This document shows positions 7,559 to 15,405 of a stretch of 16,969 nt of DNA, one piece after another. The stretch lies in contig PKCW01000087.1 in NCBI GenBank assembly GCA_002862965.1, forward strand, positions 1 to 16,969, written 5' to 3'. The DNA is from Pseudomonadota bacterium (GTDB lineage Bacteria; Pseudomonadota; Gammaproteobacteria; UBA5335). How positions within the stretch are numbered: the stretch's first letter is position 1; each line of letters starts with the position of its first letter. Both the position numbers and the translations under genes were made by a program. Below the pieces are notes generated by a model. That model was not told where the DNA came from. It worked only from the letters and a program-made list of their open reading frames with translations, and did not search any database.

Positions 7559-7837
7559 ATGGAAATCAACGCCGCCGAATTCAAGGCCAAGTGCCTGAAG
7601 CTGCTGGACGAAGTCGCCGCCACGCGCGAGCCGCTGGTCATTACCAAGCGTGGCAAGCCGGTGGCCAGGCTGGTGCCGATCGACGACGACACCCGGGAAT
7701 CGATGTTCGGCTACCTGCGCGGCACCGTCACCATTCTGGGCGACATCGTCGATGTGCCCCACGAGCCGCTGGCGGCCGAAACCGGCGAGGAAGACGAGTT
7801 GTACCGGCCACTGATGCGGCCCGGGAAATCGCCGTGA
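7559..7837 (+). CDS. Type II antitoxin, Phd/YefM-like (VapB role)
   Basis: This 92-residue protein opens MEINAAEFKAKCLKLLDEVA and continues with EPLVITKRGKPVARLVPID, the Phd/YefM fold that dimerises, binds its operator DNA and neutralises a toxin. The C-terminal acidic part (about 55-85) would wrap the toxin. The ATG at 7559 has GAGGAG upstream; the frame is open back to 7499 but that extension is low-complexity. Its stop shares one base with the toxin start (TGATG), the usual translational coupling. Imperfect direct repeats of accacaac (about 7510-7534) upstream could be operator half-sites. The pair sits between the cas3 remnant and the intact cas3. Confidence 0.88.
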   Translation: MEINAAEFKAKCLKLLDEVAATREPLVITKRGKPVARLVPIDDDTRESMFGYLRGTVTILGDIVDVPHEPLAAETGEEDELYRPLMRPGKSP

Positions 7838-8253
7838 TGAGCGATCTGTTAATCGATACCCACATCTGGCTCTGGTACACGGAAGGCATGGCGGACACCC
7901 TGTCGACCGACACGCTGATGCAGATGGAGGAGGCGCGCAATGAGCGGCGCCTGCACGTCAGCGTGGTCAGCGTCTGGGAAATCGGCCGGCTGTTGGCCAA
8001 GAAGTGCATCGCGCTTTCCGCGCCGCTGCAAGACTGGGTCGGACGAGGGAGGGTATTGCCTGGGCTGCGCCTGCGGGCATTGACCACTGAAGTCGTCATC
8101 GAAAGCACCCTGCTTCCCGGCGACCTGCTCACCGATCCGGCCGACCGTTTTCTGATCGGCGAGGCGCGTGTGGCGGGGCTCACGCTGGTGACGGCAGATC
8201 GCAAGATCATCGACTACGGCCGGGTGGGGCATGTTCGAGTATTGGGTGGCTGA
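7837..8253 (+). CDS. PIN-domain toxin (VapC-like ribonuclease)
   Basis: PIN toxins are Mg2+-dependent RNases that cleave tRNA or rRNA when freed from antitoxin. The 138-residue protein starts MSDLLIDTHIWLWYTEG and keeps the acidic cluster: D7 (LIDTHIWLW), E48 (VSVWEIGRL), D103 (DPADRFLIG) and D121 (VTADRKI). With a Phd/YefM-type partner it belongs to the DTHIWLW subgroup of VapC-like toxins. The start overlaps the antitoxin stop by one base. Only about 20 bases separate it from cas3, so it may be cotranscribed with the cas genes. It appears intact. Confidence 0.9.
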   Translation: MSDLLIDTHIWLWYTEGMADTLSTDTLMQMEEARNERRLHVSVVSVWEIGRLLAKKCIALSAPLQDWVGRGRVLPGLRLRALTTEVVIESTLLPGDLLTDPADRFLIGEARVAGLTLVTADRKIIDYGRVGHVRVLGG

Positions 8254-8274
8254 GGAAAATTCAAGGGATTGCTC

Positions 8275-10623
8275 ATGAAGGGATTTCTGCCGGACAACCA
8301 AGACCGCGGGATCGAGCCGGAGCGATTCTTTTACGCGCATAGCGCCAATGCTGTCGGGCAACGGCACCGGCTCAGTGATCACCTGGGTGCGGCGTCCAAA
8401 CTGGCCTCTCGCTTCGCCGGGAATTTGCCTTGGGCGCAAGAAGCCGCGCTCGCCGGACTACTGCACGACCTGGGCAAGTACGCGGATCGCTTTCAGGCAC
8501 GGCTGGAAGGCAAAGACGCCGGGCTCGATCACTGGTCTCAAGGCGCCTGGATCGCGCTCTCTCAGCACCGTGCCATTGCCGCCGCGCTGGCGATACAGGG
8601 CCATCATGTCGGCTTGCAACGGGGCAATCTCGATGCGTTTCGGGCCATGGCGTTGGACGCGCTGTCAGCCCGGCATCCCTTCAATCTGCAACTGAGTGAC
8701 CGGGACACCACACGACTTTTACAGCGTGCTCAGGCCGACGGCCTTCAACCAGACACCCCGACATCCACAGCGGTTGCCCTGCAAGGTGGGTTTGCGAAAG
8801 CCGTCGCGGCCATGCTGGATGTGCGTCTGCTGTTCTCGTGCCTGGTGGATGCCGATTTTCTGGATACCGAAGCCCATTTCGATGGCCACGCCCAAGGCAA
8901 GCGCGTTCGTCCAGCCGGGTCAGCGCTCGACCCCAAGGCGGGGATCGACGCCCTAAATCGCTACATGGGTGAACGCGTCCGCGCCGCTACCCGGGCAGAC
9001 GCTCAGGTGCTTGCGGCGCGCGAAGCACTTTGGCAAGCCACCGGAGAGGCAGCGGTGACGGCTCCAGGGGTGTTCACACTCACCGCGCCGACCGGTTCCG
9101 GCAAGACGCTCGCCATGCTGCGCTTCGCCTTGGAGCATGCGGCTGCCCACCAGCTCAAGCGCGTCGTGCTGGCGGTGCCTTTCCTTACCGTGATCGAGCA
9201 GACCGCGCGCGAATACCGGCGCGTGTTTGCCGGATTTCCGGCGAACTTCATTCTCGAACACCACAGCCTGGCGGGCCTCGGCGAGGAATCCGAAAAGCGC
9301 GATGCCGAAGGGGCGCAGGAGCGCCAACGCCGCCTGCTGGCTGAAAATTGGGATGCACCCATCGTGCTCACCACCAATGTGCAATTGCTGGAATCGCTGT
9401 TCTCCAATCGGCCATCGAGCTGCCGCAAGCTGCACAATCTGATGGAGGCGGTGATTCTGTTCGACGAGGCGCAGAGCCTGCCCCAGCATCTGGCAGTGCC
9501 GACGTTGGCCGCGCTGTCTCACCTGTCTGAGAGCTATCGTTCCAGCATCGTTTTCGCCACCGCGACCCAACCGGCGTTCGATACCCTGCATGAACCGGTG
9601 ACCACGCACGCGGCCGCCGGCTGGCAACCGGCCGAAATCGTGCCCGAGCATCCGGAACTGTTCAGGAAGCTCAAGCGTGTCGAGGTGACCTGGCGCACAT
9701 CGGGAGAAAAGCGGACCTGGGCCGATGTGGCTGCCGAAATCAGGGACACCGACCAGGCGCTCGTCGTGGTCAACCTCAAACGCCACGCACTGGCCTTGCT
9801 GGATGCCCTGGGCGACACGCCGGGCGTGTTTCACCTGTCCACCAACCTGTGCGCCGAGCACCGGCGCGCCGTACTGGGCCGCGTCCGTAAAGCCTTGGCC
9901 GACGGCCGGCCATGCCGATTGGTTTCGACGCAGTGCGTCGAAGCCGGCGTCGACGTGGATTTCCCGCGCGTCTACCGGGCGCTGGCGCCACTGGAAGCGA
10001 TCGCCCAGGCAGCCGGACGCTGCAACCGGGAAGGCCGCATGAATGCACAGGGACGCCAGGGCGAGGTGATCGTCTTCGAGCCGGAGGAAGCGGGTGACTG
10101 GCGCCGCCGCTATCCCACCCATGCCTATTACCAGGCCACCGAGGTCACGCGCACATTGCTGGCCTCGCGTGGTGATCTCGACATCAACGACCCGGCAGTT
10201 TTCCAAACCTATTACCGCCACCTCTACGACCTCAGCAACCCGGCCAGCCAGAATGCAGACCTGAAACAGGCCATCGCTGCGCGCGATTTTGCCGAGGTCT
10301 CCCGCCTCTATCGCATCATCGACACCGATGCCATCCAGGTGCTGGTTCCCTGGGCCGATCGCTGGGATGAATTTCGAGCCTTGCGCGCGGAAGCCGAGGA
10401 CAGCGGCATCACGGCGGACTGGATGCGCCGTGCGCAAGGCTTGGCAGTCGGCGTGTACCGCCGCCGCGATGGCCCGCCTGCCTGGGCCATCCCTGCCAAG
10501 CTGCGGCGGCGAGGCAAGGTGGACGCCGGTGTTTCCGACGAATGGTTCATTCTCGAAGGCGACTATTACGATGACACCCTCGGGCTGAAACCGCCCGAAG
10601 GTCCGCAACTGTTCATTGCATAG
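8275..10623 (+). CDS. cas3: CRISPR-associated nuclease-helicase Cas3 (type I-C)
   Basis: Cas3 is recruited to Cascade-bound target DNA, nicks the displaced strand and degrades it while translocating. The 782-residue protein is full length. The HD domain covers about 1-230: LLHDLGKYADRF with H64/D65, QGHHVGLQ and LFSCLVDADFLDTE. The superfamily 2 helicase follows: Walker A TAPTGSGKT with K277, motif Ib region LTTNVQLLESLF, motif II FDEAQSLP with D397, motif III FATATQP and motif VI QAAGRCNREGR. DEAQ replaces the textbook DEAH box. The ATG at 8275 is preferred (AAGGGA seven bases upstream); an in-frame TTG lies at 8269. The gene is nine bases from cas5c and starts the interference operon. Confidence 0.97.
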   Translation: MKGFLPDNQDRGIEPERFFYAHSANAVGQRHRLSDHLGAASKLASRFAGNLPWAQEAALAGLLHDLGKYADRFQARLEGKDAGLDHWSQGAWIALSQHRAIAAALAIQGHHVGLQRGNLDAFRAMALDALSARHPFNLQLSDRDTTRLLQRAQADGLQPDTPTSTAVALQGGFAKAVAAMLDVRLLFSCLVDADFLDTEAHFDGHAQGKRVRPAGSALDPKAGIDALNRYMGERVRAATRADAQVLAAREALWQATGEAAVTAPGVFTLTAPTGSGKTLAMLRFALEHAAAHQLKRVVLAVPFLTVIEQTAREYRRVFAGFPANFILEHHSLAGLGEESEKRDAEGAQERQRRLLAENWDAPIVLTTNVQLLESLFSNRPSSCRKLHNLMEAVILFDEAQSLPQHLAVPTLAALSHLSESYRSSIVFATATQPAFDTLHEPVTTHAAAGWQPAEIVPEHPELFRKLKRVEVTWRTSGEKRTWADVAAEIRDTDQALVVVNLKRHALALLDALGDTPGVFHLSTNLCAEHRRAVLGRVRKALADGRPCRLVSTQCVEAGVDVDFPRVYRALAPLEAIAQAAGRCNREGRMNAQGRQGEVIVFEPEEAGDWRRRYPTHAYYQATEVTRTLLASRGDLDINDPAVFQTYYRHLYDLSNPASQNADLKQAIAARDFAEVSRLYRIIDTDAIQVLVPWADRWDEFRALRAEAEDSGITADWMRRAQGLAVGVYRRRDGPPAWAIPAKLRRRGKVDAGVSDEWFILEGDYYDDTLGLKPPEGPQLFIA

Positions 10624-10632
10624 GGAGGCGAC

Positions 10633-11391
10633 ATGACGACACACACGCTGGAGGTCTGGGGCGATCTGGCCTGTTTCACCCGACCGGAAATGAAGGTGGA
10701 GCGTTTCTCCTACCCGGTCATCACCCCGTCGGCGGCGCGCGGCATCTTCGACGCCATCTACTGGGACGGCAAACGGGAGCAACAGGGACGTGACAGTGTG
10801 ATTCGTCCTTATTTTCACTGGCAGATCACATGCATCGAAGTGCTGGAGATGCCGCGTTACATTGCGCTGCGGCGGAACGAAGTGAAAGGTCGTATTCCAG
10901 GGACTGCCACCCTCAACAAATGGTTGGCTGGCGCCGAGCCCCAACCGCTGTGGGCCGACGGCGACGACGAAACGACAGGCCGCACCCAACGCCAGACCAT
11001 GGCGTTGAAGAACGTGCGTTACAGACTGACCGCAAAAATCATCCCAAAAACGACATCCACCGCCGACTGGGGCAAGATGAACAGCCAGTTCCAGCGCCGC
11101 GCCCGCGCCGGCAAGTGCTTCCAGCAACCCTATTTGGGGTGCCGCGAATTCCCGGCCTTCTTCGAATACATCGAAGACCCGGACAACAACCCCGTCACGC
11201 GAGTGCCTTTCGACCAGCACCTGGGTTTCATGCTCTATGACGTGTTCGATCTGAGCAAAGAGGTGGTGAGCGAAAAGGACAAGCCCTTCATCAGCCTGTT
11301 CGACGCCCATGTCCGCCATGGCGTTCTGGACGTGCCGGCTTTTGCCAGTGATGCGGTCAGAAAACCGGGGAGGGCGGGCCATGTTGCATGA
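10633..11391 (+). CDS. cas5c: Cas5c (Cas5d), type I-C Cascade subunit and crRNA-processing nuclease
   Basis: In type I-C there is no Cas6; Cas5c cuts the pre-crRNA at the repeat hairpin and then caps the 5' handle in Cascade. The 252-residue protein shows the subtype signature SYPVITPSAARGIFDAIYWD (about 29-48), followed by IRPYFHWQITCIEVLEMPRY and a RAMP-type middle region. The C-terminal half contains YLGCREFPAFFEYIED and the DQHLGFMLYDVFD block. The ATG has AGGGAGG upstream. The 3' end overlaps the cas8c start by 11 bases, indicating coupled translation. Confidence 0.95.
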   Translation: MTTHTLEVWGDLACFTRPEMKVERFSYPVITPSAARGIFDAIYWDGKREQQGRDSVIRPYFHWQITCIEVLEMPRYIALRRNEVKGRIPGTATLNKWLAGAEPQPLWADGDDETTGRTQRQTMALKNVRYRLTAKIIPKTTSTADWGKMNSQFQRRARAGKCFQQPYLGCREFPAFFEYIEDPDNNPVTRVPFDQHLGFMLYDVFDLSKEVVSEKDKPFISLFDAHVRHGVLDVPAFASDAVRKPGRAGHVA

Positions 11392-13159
11392 ACTGATCGC
11401 CTACGCCGACAAAAACCTGGCGGATTCGGAGCCCGGATTCAAAACTCGCGAGGTTCGCTGGAGCATCGAGTTGGCCGCCGACGGCCGCTTTCTCAACGTC
11501 CTGCCGCTCGGAGACGGCAAGCGCGGCGCGGACCTGCCTCGCTGTCCCGACATGCATGGCATGAATGCCGGCGGCAAATCACATTTTCTGGTGGAGTCCG
11601 CCCAGACCGTTGCCTTGCTGTTCAAGGCCAACGAGGAAGATAAAAAAATCGCCAGCGCACGAATCAGGCATCGCTTCTACACCCAGCTTCTGCGAGATGC
11701 AGCGCAAAACTGCCCGCAGCTGAGCCCGCTGGCCGGCGCGCTGGAGGATGGCCATCGGTGCGACGAAGTGCGCGATGCGCTGGCGGCCCACAAGGCCAAA
11801 CCGTCCGACTGGTTGACCTGGCGTATCGATGGCCGCGACCCCCGTCTGGATACCGAGGTGCAAGCCTGGTGGCGAGCGTGGCGGCATGGCGATCAGGGCA
11901 AGGAATCGACAACCACAAAACGTGGCGAGAATACCCAGCCGGAAAATGCGGAAGAGATGGTGTGTCTGCTGACCGGTCTCCCTACCAAGCCGCTACGGAC
12001 GCATCCCAAAATTACCGGGCTTTCAAGTGTCGGCGGCCTTGCGATGGGCGACGTGATGGTGGGCTTCGACAAGGCCGCCTTCGGTTCCTACGGACTTGAC
12101 CAATCCGCCAACGCGGCCATGAGCGCGGAAGCCGCCCAGCAATACGTGGATGGACTCAATGATCTGATCCGCAACCATACCCGCAAGCTGGCGAACACCC
12201 TGGTGGCCCATTGGTACAAACACAACCTGCCACCCGACGATGATGCGCTCGCTTTTTTGGTTGGCATGGAGACCGACGAGCAAAGCGAAGCCGCTGCCCT
12301 TGGCGCTGCACGCAGACTGCTGGACTCGATTCGCGCAGGCGAGCGCCCTGACTTGGCAGGCAACCATTACTACGCACTGACTCTCTCCGGCGCTGCGGGC
12401 CGGGTGATGGTGCGTGACTGGATGGAAGGCCCATTCGAGGATCTGGTCAGCCATATCACGGCCTGGTTTGCCGACCTTCAGATCGTCGCCCGCGATGGCA
12501 ACGGCAATGCGCGCGAACCCAAGTTCATGGCCGTTTGCGGTGCGCTGGTGCGTGACCTCAAGGACCTGCCGGCGCCCACGGCCGCGACGTTATGGAAAGT
12601 GGCGATCCAGGGCTTGCCGATTCCACAACCGCTGATGGCGCAGGCGCTCGCCCGCTTCCGCGCCGATCTGGTGGACAAGGACCAACCCGCTTTCAACCAC
12701 GCCCGCATGGGCCTCATCAAGGCCTATTTCATTCGACGCAAACCCGGAGGTGACACGACCATGACTGCAACCTACAACCCCAACCACCCAGCCGCGGCCT
12801 ACCACTGTGGTGGGCTGCTGGCCTTGCTCGCCAATCTCCAGCGCGCTGCACTGGGTGATGTCGGCGCTGGTGTGGTGCAGCGTTTCTATGCCGCCGCCAG
12901 CCAGACCCCAGGCCTCGTGCTGGGCCGGCTGGCTGCCAATGCCCGCAATCACCTCGCCAAACTCGAACCGAAGCTGGCCTGGTGGTACGAGGAGCGCATC
13001 GCCGAAATCATGAGTGGGCTGGGCGACGCTGCTCCGCGCATCCTCGACCTGGAAGGACAAGGGCTGTTCGCCCTGGGTTATTACCAAAAGCTGGCCCAGC
13101 TTCGCGCCGGCAAAAAATCCGAAGCGCACAACGACATCAACAATCAACAGGACGTGTGA
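11381..13159 (+). CDS. cas8c: Cas8c (Csd1), type I-C large Cascade subunit
   Basis: Cas8c recognises the PAM and helps recruit Cas3. The 592-residue protein has the expected length and the family opening [20 protein letters not shown]. Other family blocks are [20 protein letters not shown] (about 57-76), [20 protein letters not shown] with [21 protein letters not shown], and the C-terminal [21 protein letters not shown]. In type I-C an internal start in cas8c yields a small subunit (Cas11c); an in-frame ATG at 12763 preceded by GGAGGTGA (about 12749-12756) is a strong candidate. The ATG at 11381 follows gggaggg and matches the family start better than the upstream 11309. Confidence 0.95.
   Translation: MLHELIAYADKNLADSEPGFKTREVRWSIELAADGRFLNVLPLGDGKRGADLPRCPDMHGMNAGGKSHFLVESAQTVALLFKANEEDKKIASARIRHRFYTQLLRDAAQNCPQLSPLAGALEDGHRCDEVRDALAAHKAKPSDWLTWRIDGRDPRLDTEVQAWWRAWRHGDQGKESTTTKRGENTQPENAEEMVCLLTGLPTKPLRTHPKITGLSSVGGLAMGDVMVGFDKAAFGSYGLDQSANAAMSAEAAQQYVDGLNDLIRNHTRKLANTLVAHWYKHNLPPDDDALAFLVGMETDEQSEAAALGAARRLLDSIRAGERPDLAGNHYYALTLSGAAGRVMVRDWMEGPFEDLVSHITAWFADLQIVARDGNGNAREPKFMAVCGALVRDLKDLPAPTAATLWKVAIQGLPIPQPLMAQALARFRADLVDKDQPAFNHARMGLIKAYFIRRKPGGDTTMTATYNPNHPAAAYHCGGLLALLANLQRAALGDVGAGVVQRFYAAASQTPGLVLGRLAANARNHLAKLEPKLAWWYEERIAEIMSGLGDAAPRILDLEGQGLFALGYYQKLAQLRAGKKSEAHNDINNQQDV
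12763..13159 (+). CDS. Candidate internally translated small subunit Cas11c within cas8c
   Basis: In characterised type I-C systems the small subunit is made from an internal start in the 3' part of cas8c. Here an in-frame ATG at 12763 ([20 protein letters not shown]) has the near-perfect Shine-Dalgarno GGAGGTGA at about 12749-12756, six bases upstream, which is striking inside a coding region. The product would be about 131 residues, in the expected range. The motif and position are seen directly; separate translation is inferred from the family. Confidence 0.7.
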
Positions 13160-13161
13160 AA

Positions 13162-14166
13162 ATGACCTCCATCCAGAACCGCTATGAATTTCTGTATCTC
13201 TTCGACTGCGAGAACGGCAACCCCAACGGCGATCCCGATGCGGGCAATGCCCCGCGCATAGACCCCGAGGACATGCACGGCTTGGTGTCCGATGTCGCCC
13301 TCAAGCGGCGGGTACGCAACTACATTCAGACCGCATTTGATAACGCTGCTCCAAACGCAATTTTTGTGGAGCATGCGACTAATCTGAATACTAAGATCGC
13401 ACTTGGGCATGAGAACACCGGCGGAATGCCTCCTTTTGACTCTCAATCCAAGAAATGGAAGACAACAAAAGACAAGGCAGGCCAGGCGCGAGACTGGATG
13501 TCTAAGACGTTTTTCGATGTGCGTGCGTTTGGCGCGGTCATGGCCACAGGTCCGAATGCTGGGCAAGTTCGCGGCCCTATTCAGATCGCCTTTTCCCGCT
13601 CTCTTGACCCCATCTTGCCCATGGACCTCTCGATTACACGCATGGCGGTGGCGGACAACGAAATCAAGGGAGCGAACATCGGGTCGGCCGAGTTCCGCGC
13701 TTGGGAAGACAGACAGCCGGAAGACGAATTGCGTACCATGGGCCGCAAGGCGCTGATCCCTTACGGCCTTTATGTCTGCAAGGGCTTTGTCTCAGCACAT
13801 TTGGCCCAAGGCACGGGCTTTTCCGACGAGGATCTGACGCATTTCTGGCAGGCACTGTGCAACATGTGGGACCACGACCGTTCCGCTTCGAAGGGCGTGA
13901 TGTCCTGCCGTGGGCTCTATGTGTTCAAGCACGTCGGCACCGACACGGATGCCACCCAACGTGTGCGTCAGGCCATGCTGGGCTGTGCGCCCGCCCAGCG
14001 GCTGCTCGATTTCTCCACGCCGGCGCGTCCATTGGATAACACGATCATCGAGATCCGCCACCGCGACGGACTGGCGGGCTCTCCGCGCAGCTTTGCGGAT
14101 TATCGCGTTGCTGTGCATCGCGACCGTCTACCCAATGGCGTCGAGCTGATCGATGTATGTCGTTGA
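13162..14166 (+). CDS. cas7c: Cas7c (Csd2), type I-C Cascade backbone subunit
   Basis: Cas7c forms the repeated backbone that coats the crRNA spacer. The 334-residue protein starts [20 protein letters not shown], with the signature [18 protein letters not shown] (about 19-36), then [42 protein letters not shown] and the C-terminal [20 protein letters not shown]. The start is two bases after the cas8c stop. A segment at 13321-13500 is distinctly poorer in GC (27, 29 and 30 of successive 60-base lines) and uses different codons, although the protein motifs around it are intact. It is the last gene of the interference cassette; the usual next gene, cas4, is displaced by an oppositely oriented toxin-antitoxin pair. 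Confidence 0.96.
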   Translation: MTSIQNRYEFLYLFDCENGNPNGDPDAGNAPRIDPEDMHGLVSDVALKRRVRNYIQTAFDNAAPNAIFVEHATNLNTKIALGHENTGGMPPFDSQSKKWKTTKDKAGQARDWMSKTFFDVRAFGAVMATGPNAGQVRGPIQIAFSRSLDPILPMDLSITRMAVADNEIKGANIGSAEFRAWEDRQPEDELRTMGRKALIPYGLYVCKGFVSAHLAQGTGFSDEDLTHFWQALCNMWDHDRSASKGVMSCRGLYVFKHVGTDTDATQRVRQAMLGCAPAQRLLDFSTPARPLDNTIIEIRHRDGLAGSPRSFADYRVAVHRDRLPNGVELIDVCR

Positions 14167-14177
14167 TTGAGCGTCTT

Positions 14178-14471
14178 CTACCGTCGCCCGGCCCAGTAAC
14201 CGGGCCGGCGGCTGTGATGGGCCAATGCCAAAACGTGCAGCCGGCCGGCATGGACGCGGTAGACGATGGAATAGGGATACCGGTGAACCACCATCCGGCG
14301 GGTCTTGTTGCCGGCGGGCGTTCCCATCGCCGGATGCTCGCTCAGCAGGGACAAGGTGCGGTGGACCTCGTTTCTGAAGTCCGTGGCGTAAGCCGGGCCA
14401 GCCTCCACGGCATACCAGCGCGCAGCCTCGGCAAACTCCTTGCGGGCCGCCGGCTCGAATCTCGGCTTCAC
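14178..14471 (-). CDS. RelE/ParE-superfamily toxin
   Basis: This is a 97-residue basic protein of the type II RelE/ParE superfamily, whose members are ribosome-dependent mRNA endonucleases or gyrase poisons. Typical motifs are FEPAARKEFAEAARWY near the N-terminus and the C-terminal strand pair RRMVVHRYPYSIVYRVHAGR followed by LHVLALAHHSRRPGYW. The GTG start overlaps the antitoxin stop (GTGA), giving the usual antitoxin-first coupling. It runs against the cas genes and ends only 11 bases from the cas7c stop, so it converges with the interference operon. RelE versus ParE activity cannot be decided from sequence. Confidence 0.9.
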   Translation of the reverse strand: MKPRFEPAARKEFAEAARWYAVEAGPAYATDFRNEVHRTLSLLSEHPAMGTPAGNKTRRMVVHRYPYSIVYRVHAGRLHVLALAHHSRRPGYWAGRR

Positions 14472-14719
14472 TTACGGTGTGCGGCAATCAGCGCATCGAT
14501 TTCCGCGAAAACTTGCTCGGCGGGAATCCATTGGGTTCGGCCCGCATCCATGTCCGCCACGCGGCGGGCGATTTCCTCATCCCATGCCGCGGCGATTTCC
14601 TCGGGCGTTCCTTCCGGTTCGCCATCCAGGCTGGCGATCAGCCGGTGCGCCAGTTCGCCGCGTTCCCGGGCGGACAGCGCCATGGCCTGGGCTTCGATTT
14701 CTTTCAAGGTGGTGGCCAT
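14468..14719 (-). CDS. Addiction-module antitoxin (putative addiction module component family)
   Basis: This 83-residue acidic protein resembles the small addiction-module antitoxins usually paired with RelE/ParE toxins. The N-terminal helix is LKEIEAQAMALSARERGELA, followed by HRLIASLDGEPEG and the typical AAWDEEIARRVADMDAG with VFAEIDALI. GGAGG lies just upstream of the ATG on the minus strand. It is divergent from cas4, with about 50 bases between the two starts, so a shared or back-to-back promoter is likely there. Autoregulation through that gap could touch cas4 expression (inference). Confidence 0.88.
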   Translation of the reverse strand: MATTLKEIEAQAMALSARERGELAHRLIASLDGEPEGTPEEIAAAWDEEIARRVADMDAGRTQWIPAEQVFAEIDALIAAHRK

Positions 14720-14769
14720 GAAAGACCTCCGCTACGGTGTGAATACAGGGTTATCTTAGCAGCGCTGCC

Positions 14770-15399
14770 ATGACCGACACAGACCCCATCGCGCTTTCCG
14801 CCCTCAACCACTATGCCTATTGCCCCCGGCGCTGCGGGCTGATCCATATGGAAGGCGAGTTCACGGACAACATCCATACTGCCCGTGGCAACGCCGAGCA
14901 CGCGCGGGTGGATCGGGTCGCCTACCAAACCAAGCAGTCGGGTGCGCGGGTGGAGTACGCACTGCCGGTCTGGTCCGACCGGATCGGGTTGATTGGCAAG
15001 TGTGACGTGGTCGAGTTCTGGCCGGATGGCACCGTCTATCCGGTGGAATACAAGCACGGCGCCCGCAGGAAATGGCTCAATGACGATCTACAGCTCGCCG
15101 CCCAGGCGCTGTGTCTCGAAGAGATGCTCGGCCGGTCGGTGACGCGCGGCGCCATCTACCACGCCTCCAGTCGGCGCCGGCGCGAGGTGGAGATCACCCC
15201 GGCGCTGCGCGCGCTGGTGGTCGAGACCGCCGCGGCGATCCGCGCCATGCTCGCCAGCGGGCGGCTGCCGCCGCCGGTGAACGATGCGCGCTGCCGCGAA
15301 TGCTCGCTGATCGAGATCTGCCAGCCGGCGGCGCTGGCCGCCCGGGATGCCCAGACCGAACTGCGCACCGCGCTGTTCAGCGCCACCGACCAAGGCTAG
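14770..15399 (+). CDS. cas4: Cas4 exonuclease (type I-C adaptation)
   Basis: Cas4 trims prespacers and selects those with a correct PAM, together with Cas1-Cas2. The 209-residue protein has the RecB-like nuclease residues D79 (GKCDVVEFW) and E93/K95 (PVEYKHG), and the iron-sulphur cysteines: C18 in YCPRRC at the N-terminus and C175, C178, C184 in CRECSLIEIC at the C-terminus. The ATG at 14770 is the first after the divergent gap; no strong Shine-Dalgarno precedes it. It is six bases from cas1, so cas4-cas1-cas2 form one unit, but this unit is cut off from the interference genes and probably needs its own promoter. Confidence 0.96.
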   Translation: MTDTDPIALSALNHYAYCPRRCGLIHMEGEFTDNIHTARGNAEHARVDRVAYQTKQSGARVEYALPVWSDRIGLIGKCDVVEFWPDGTVYPVEYKHGARRKWLNDDLQLAAQALCLEEMLGRSVTRGAIYHASSRRRREVEITPALRALVVETAAAIRAMLASGRLPPPVNDARCRECSLIEICQPAALAARDAQTELRTALFSATDQG

Positions 15400-15405
15400 C
15401 CACGC

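Noticed and set aside
11309-11380. Longer cas8c start upstream of 11381
   Set aside because: The extension overlaps cas5c by about 80 bases and is not family-like; the ATG at 11381 has a good ribosome site and the standard N-terminus.
8953-11382. 809-codon minus-strand open frame opposite cas3 and cas5c
   Set aside because: It mirrors well-supported cas genes, shows no recognisable domain, and long antisense frames are expected in GC-rich coding DNA.
14188-14208. CCGGCCC/GGGCCGG hairpin between cas7c and the toxin as a bidirectional terminator
   Set aside because: It lies in the toxin's 3' coding end, has no T-run on either side, and is explained by GC-rich codons for Pro, Gly and Ala.
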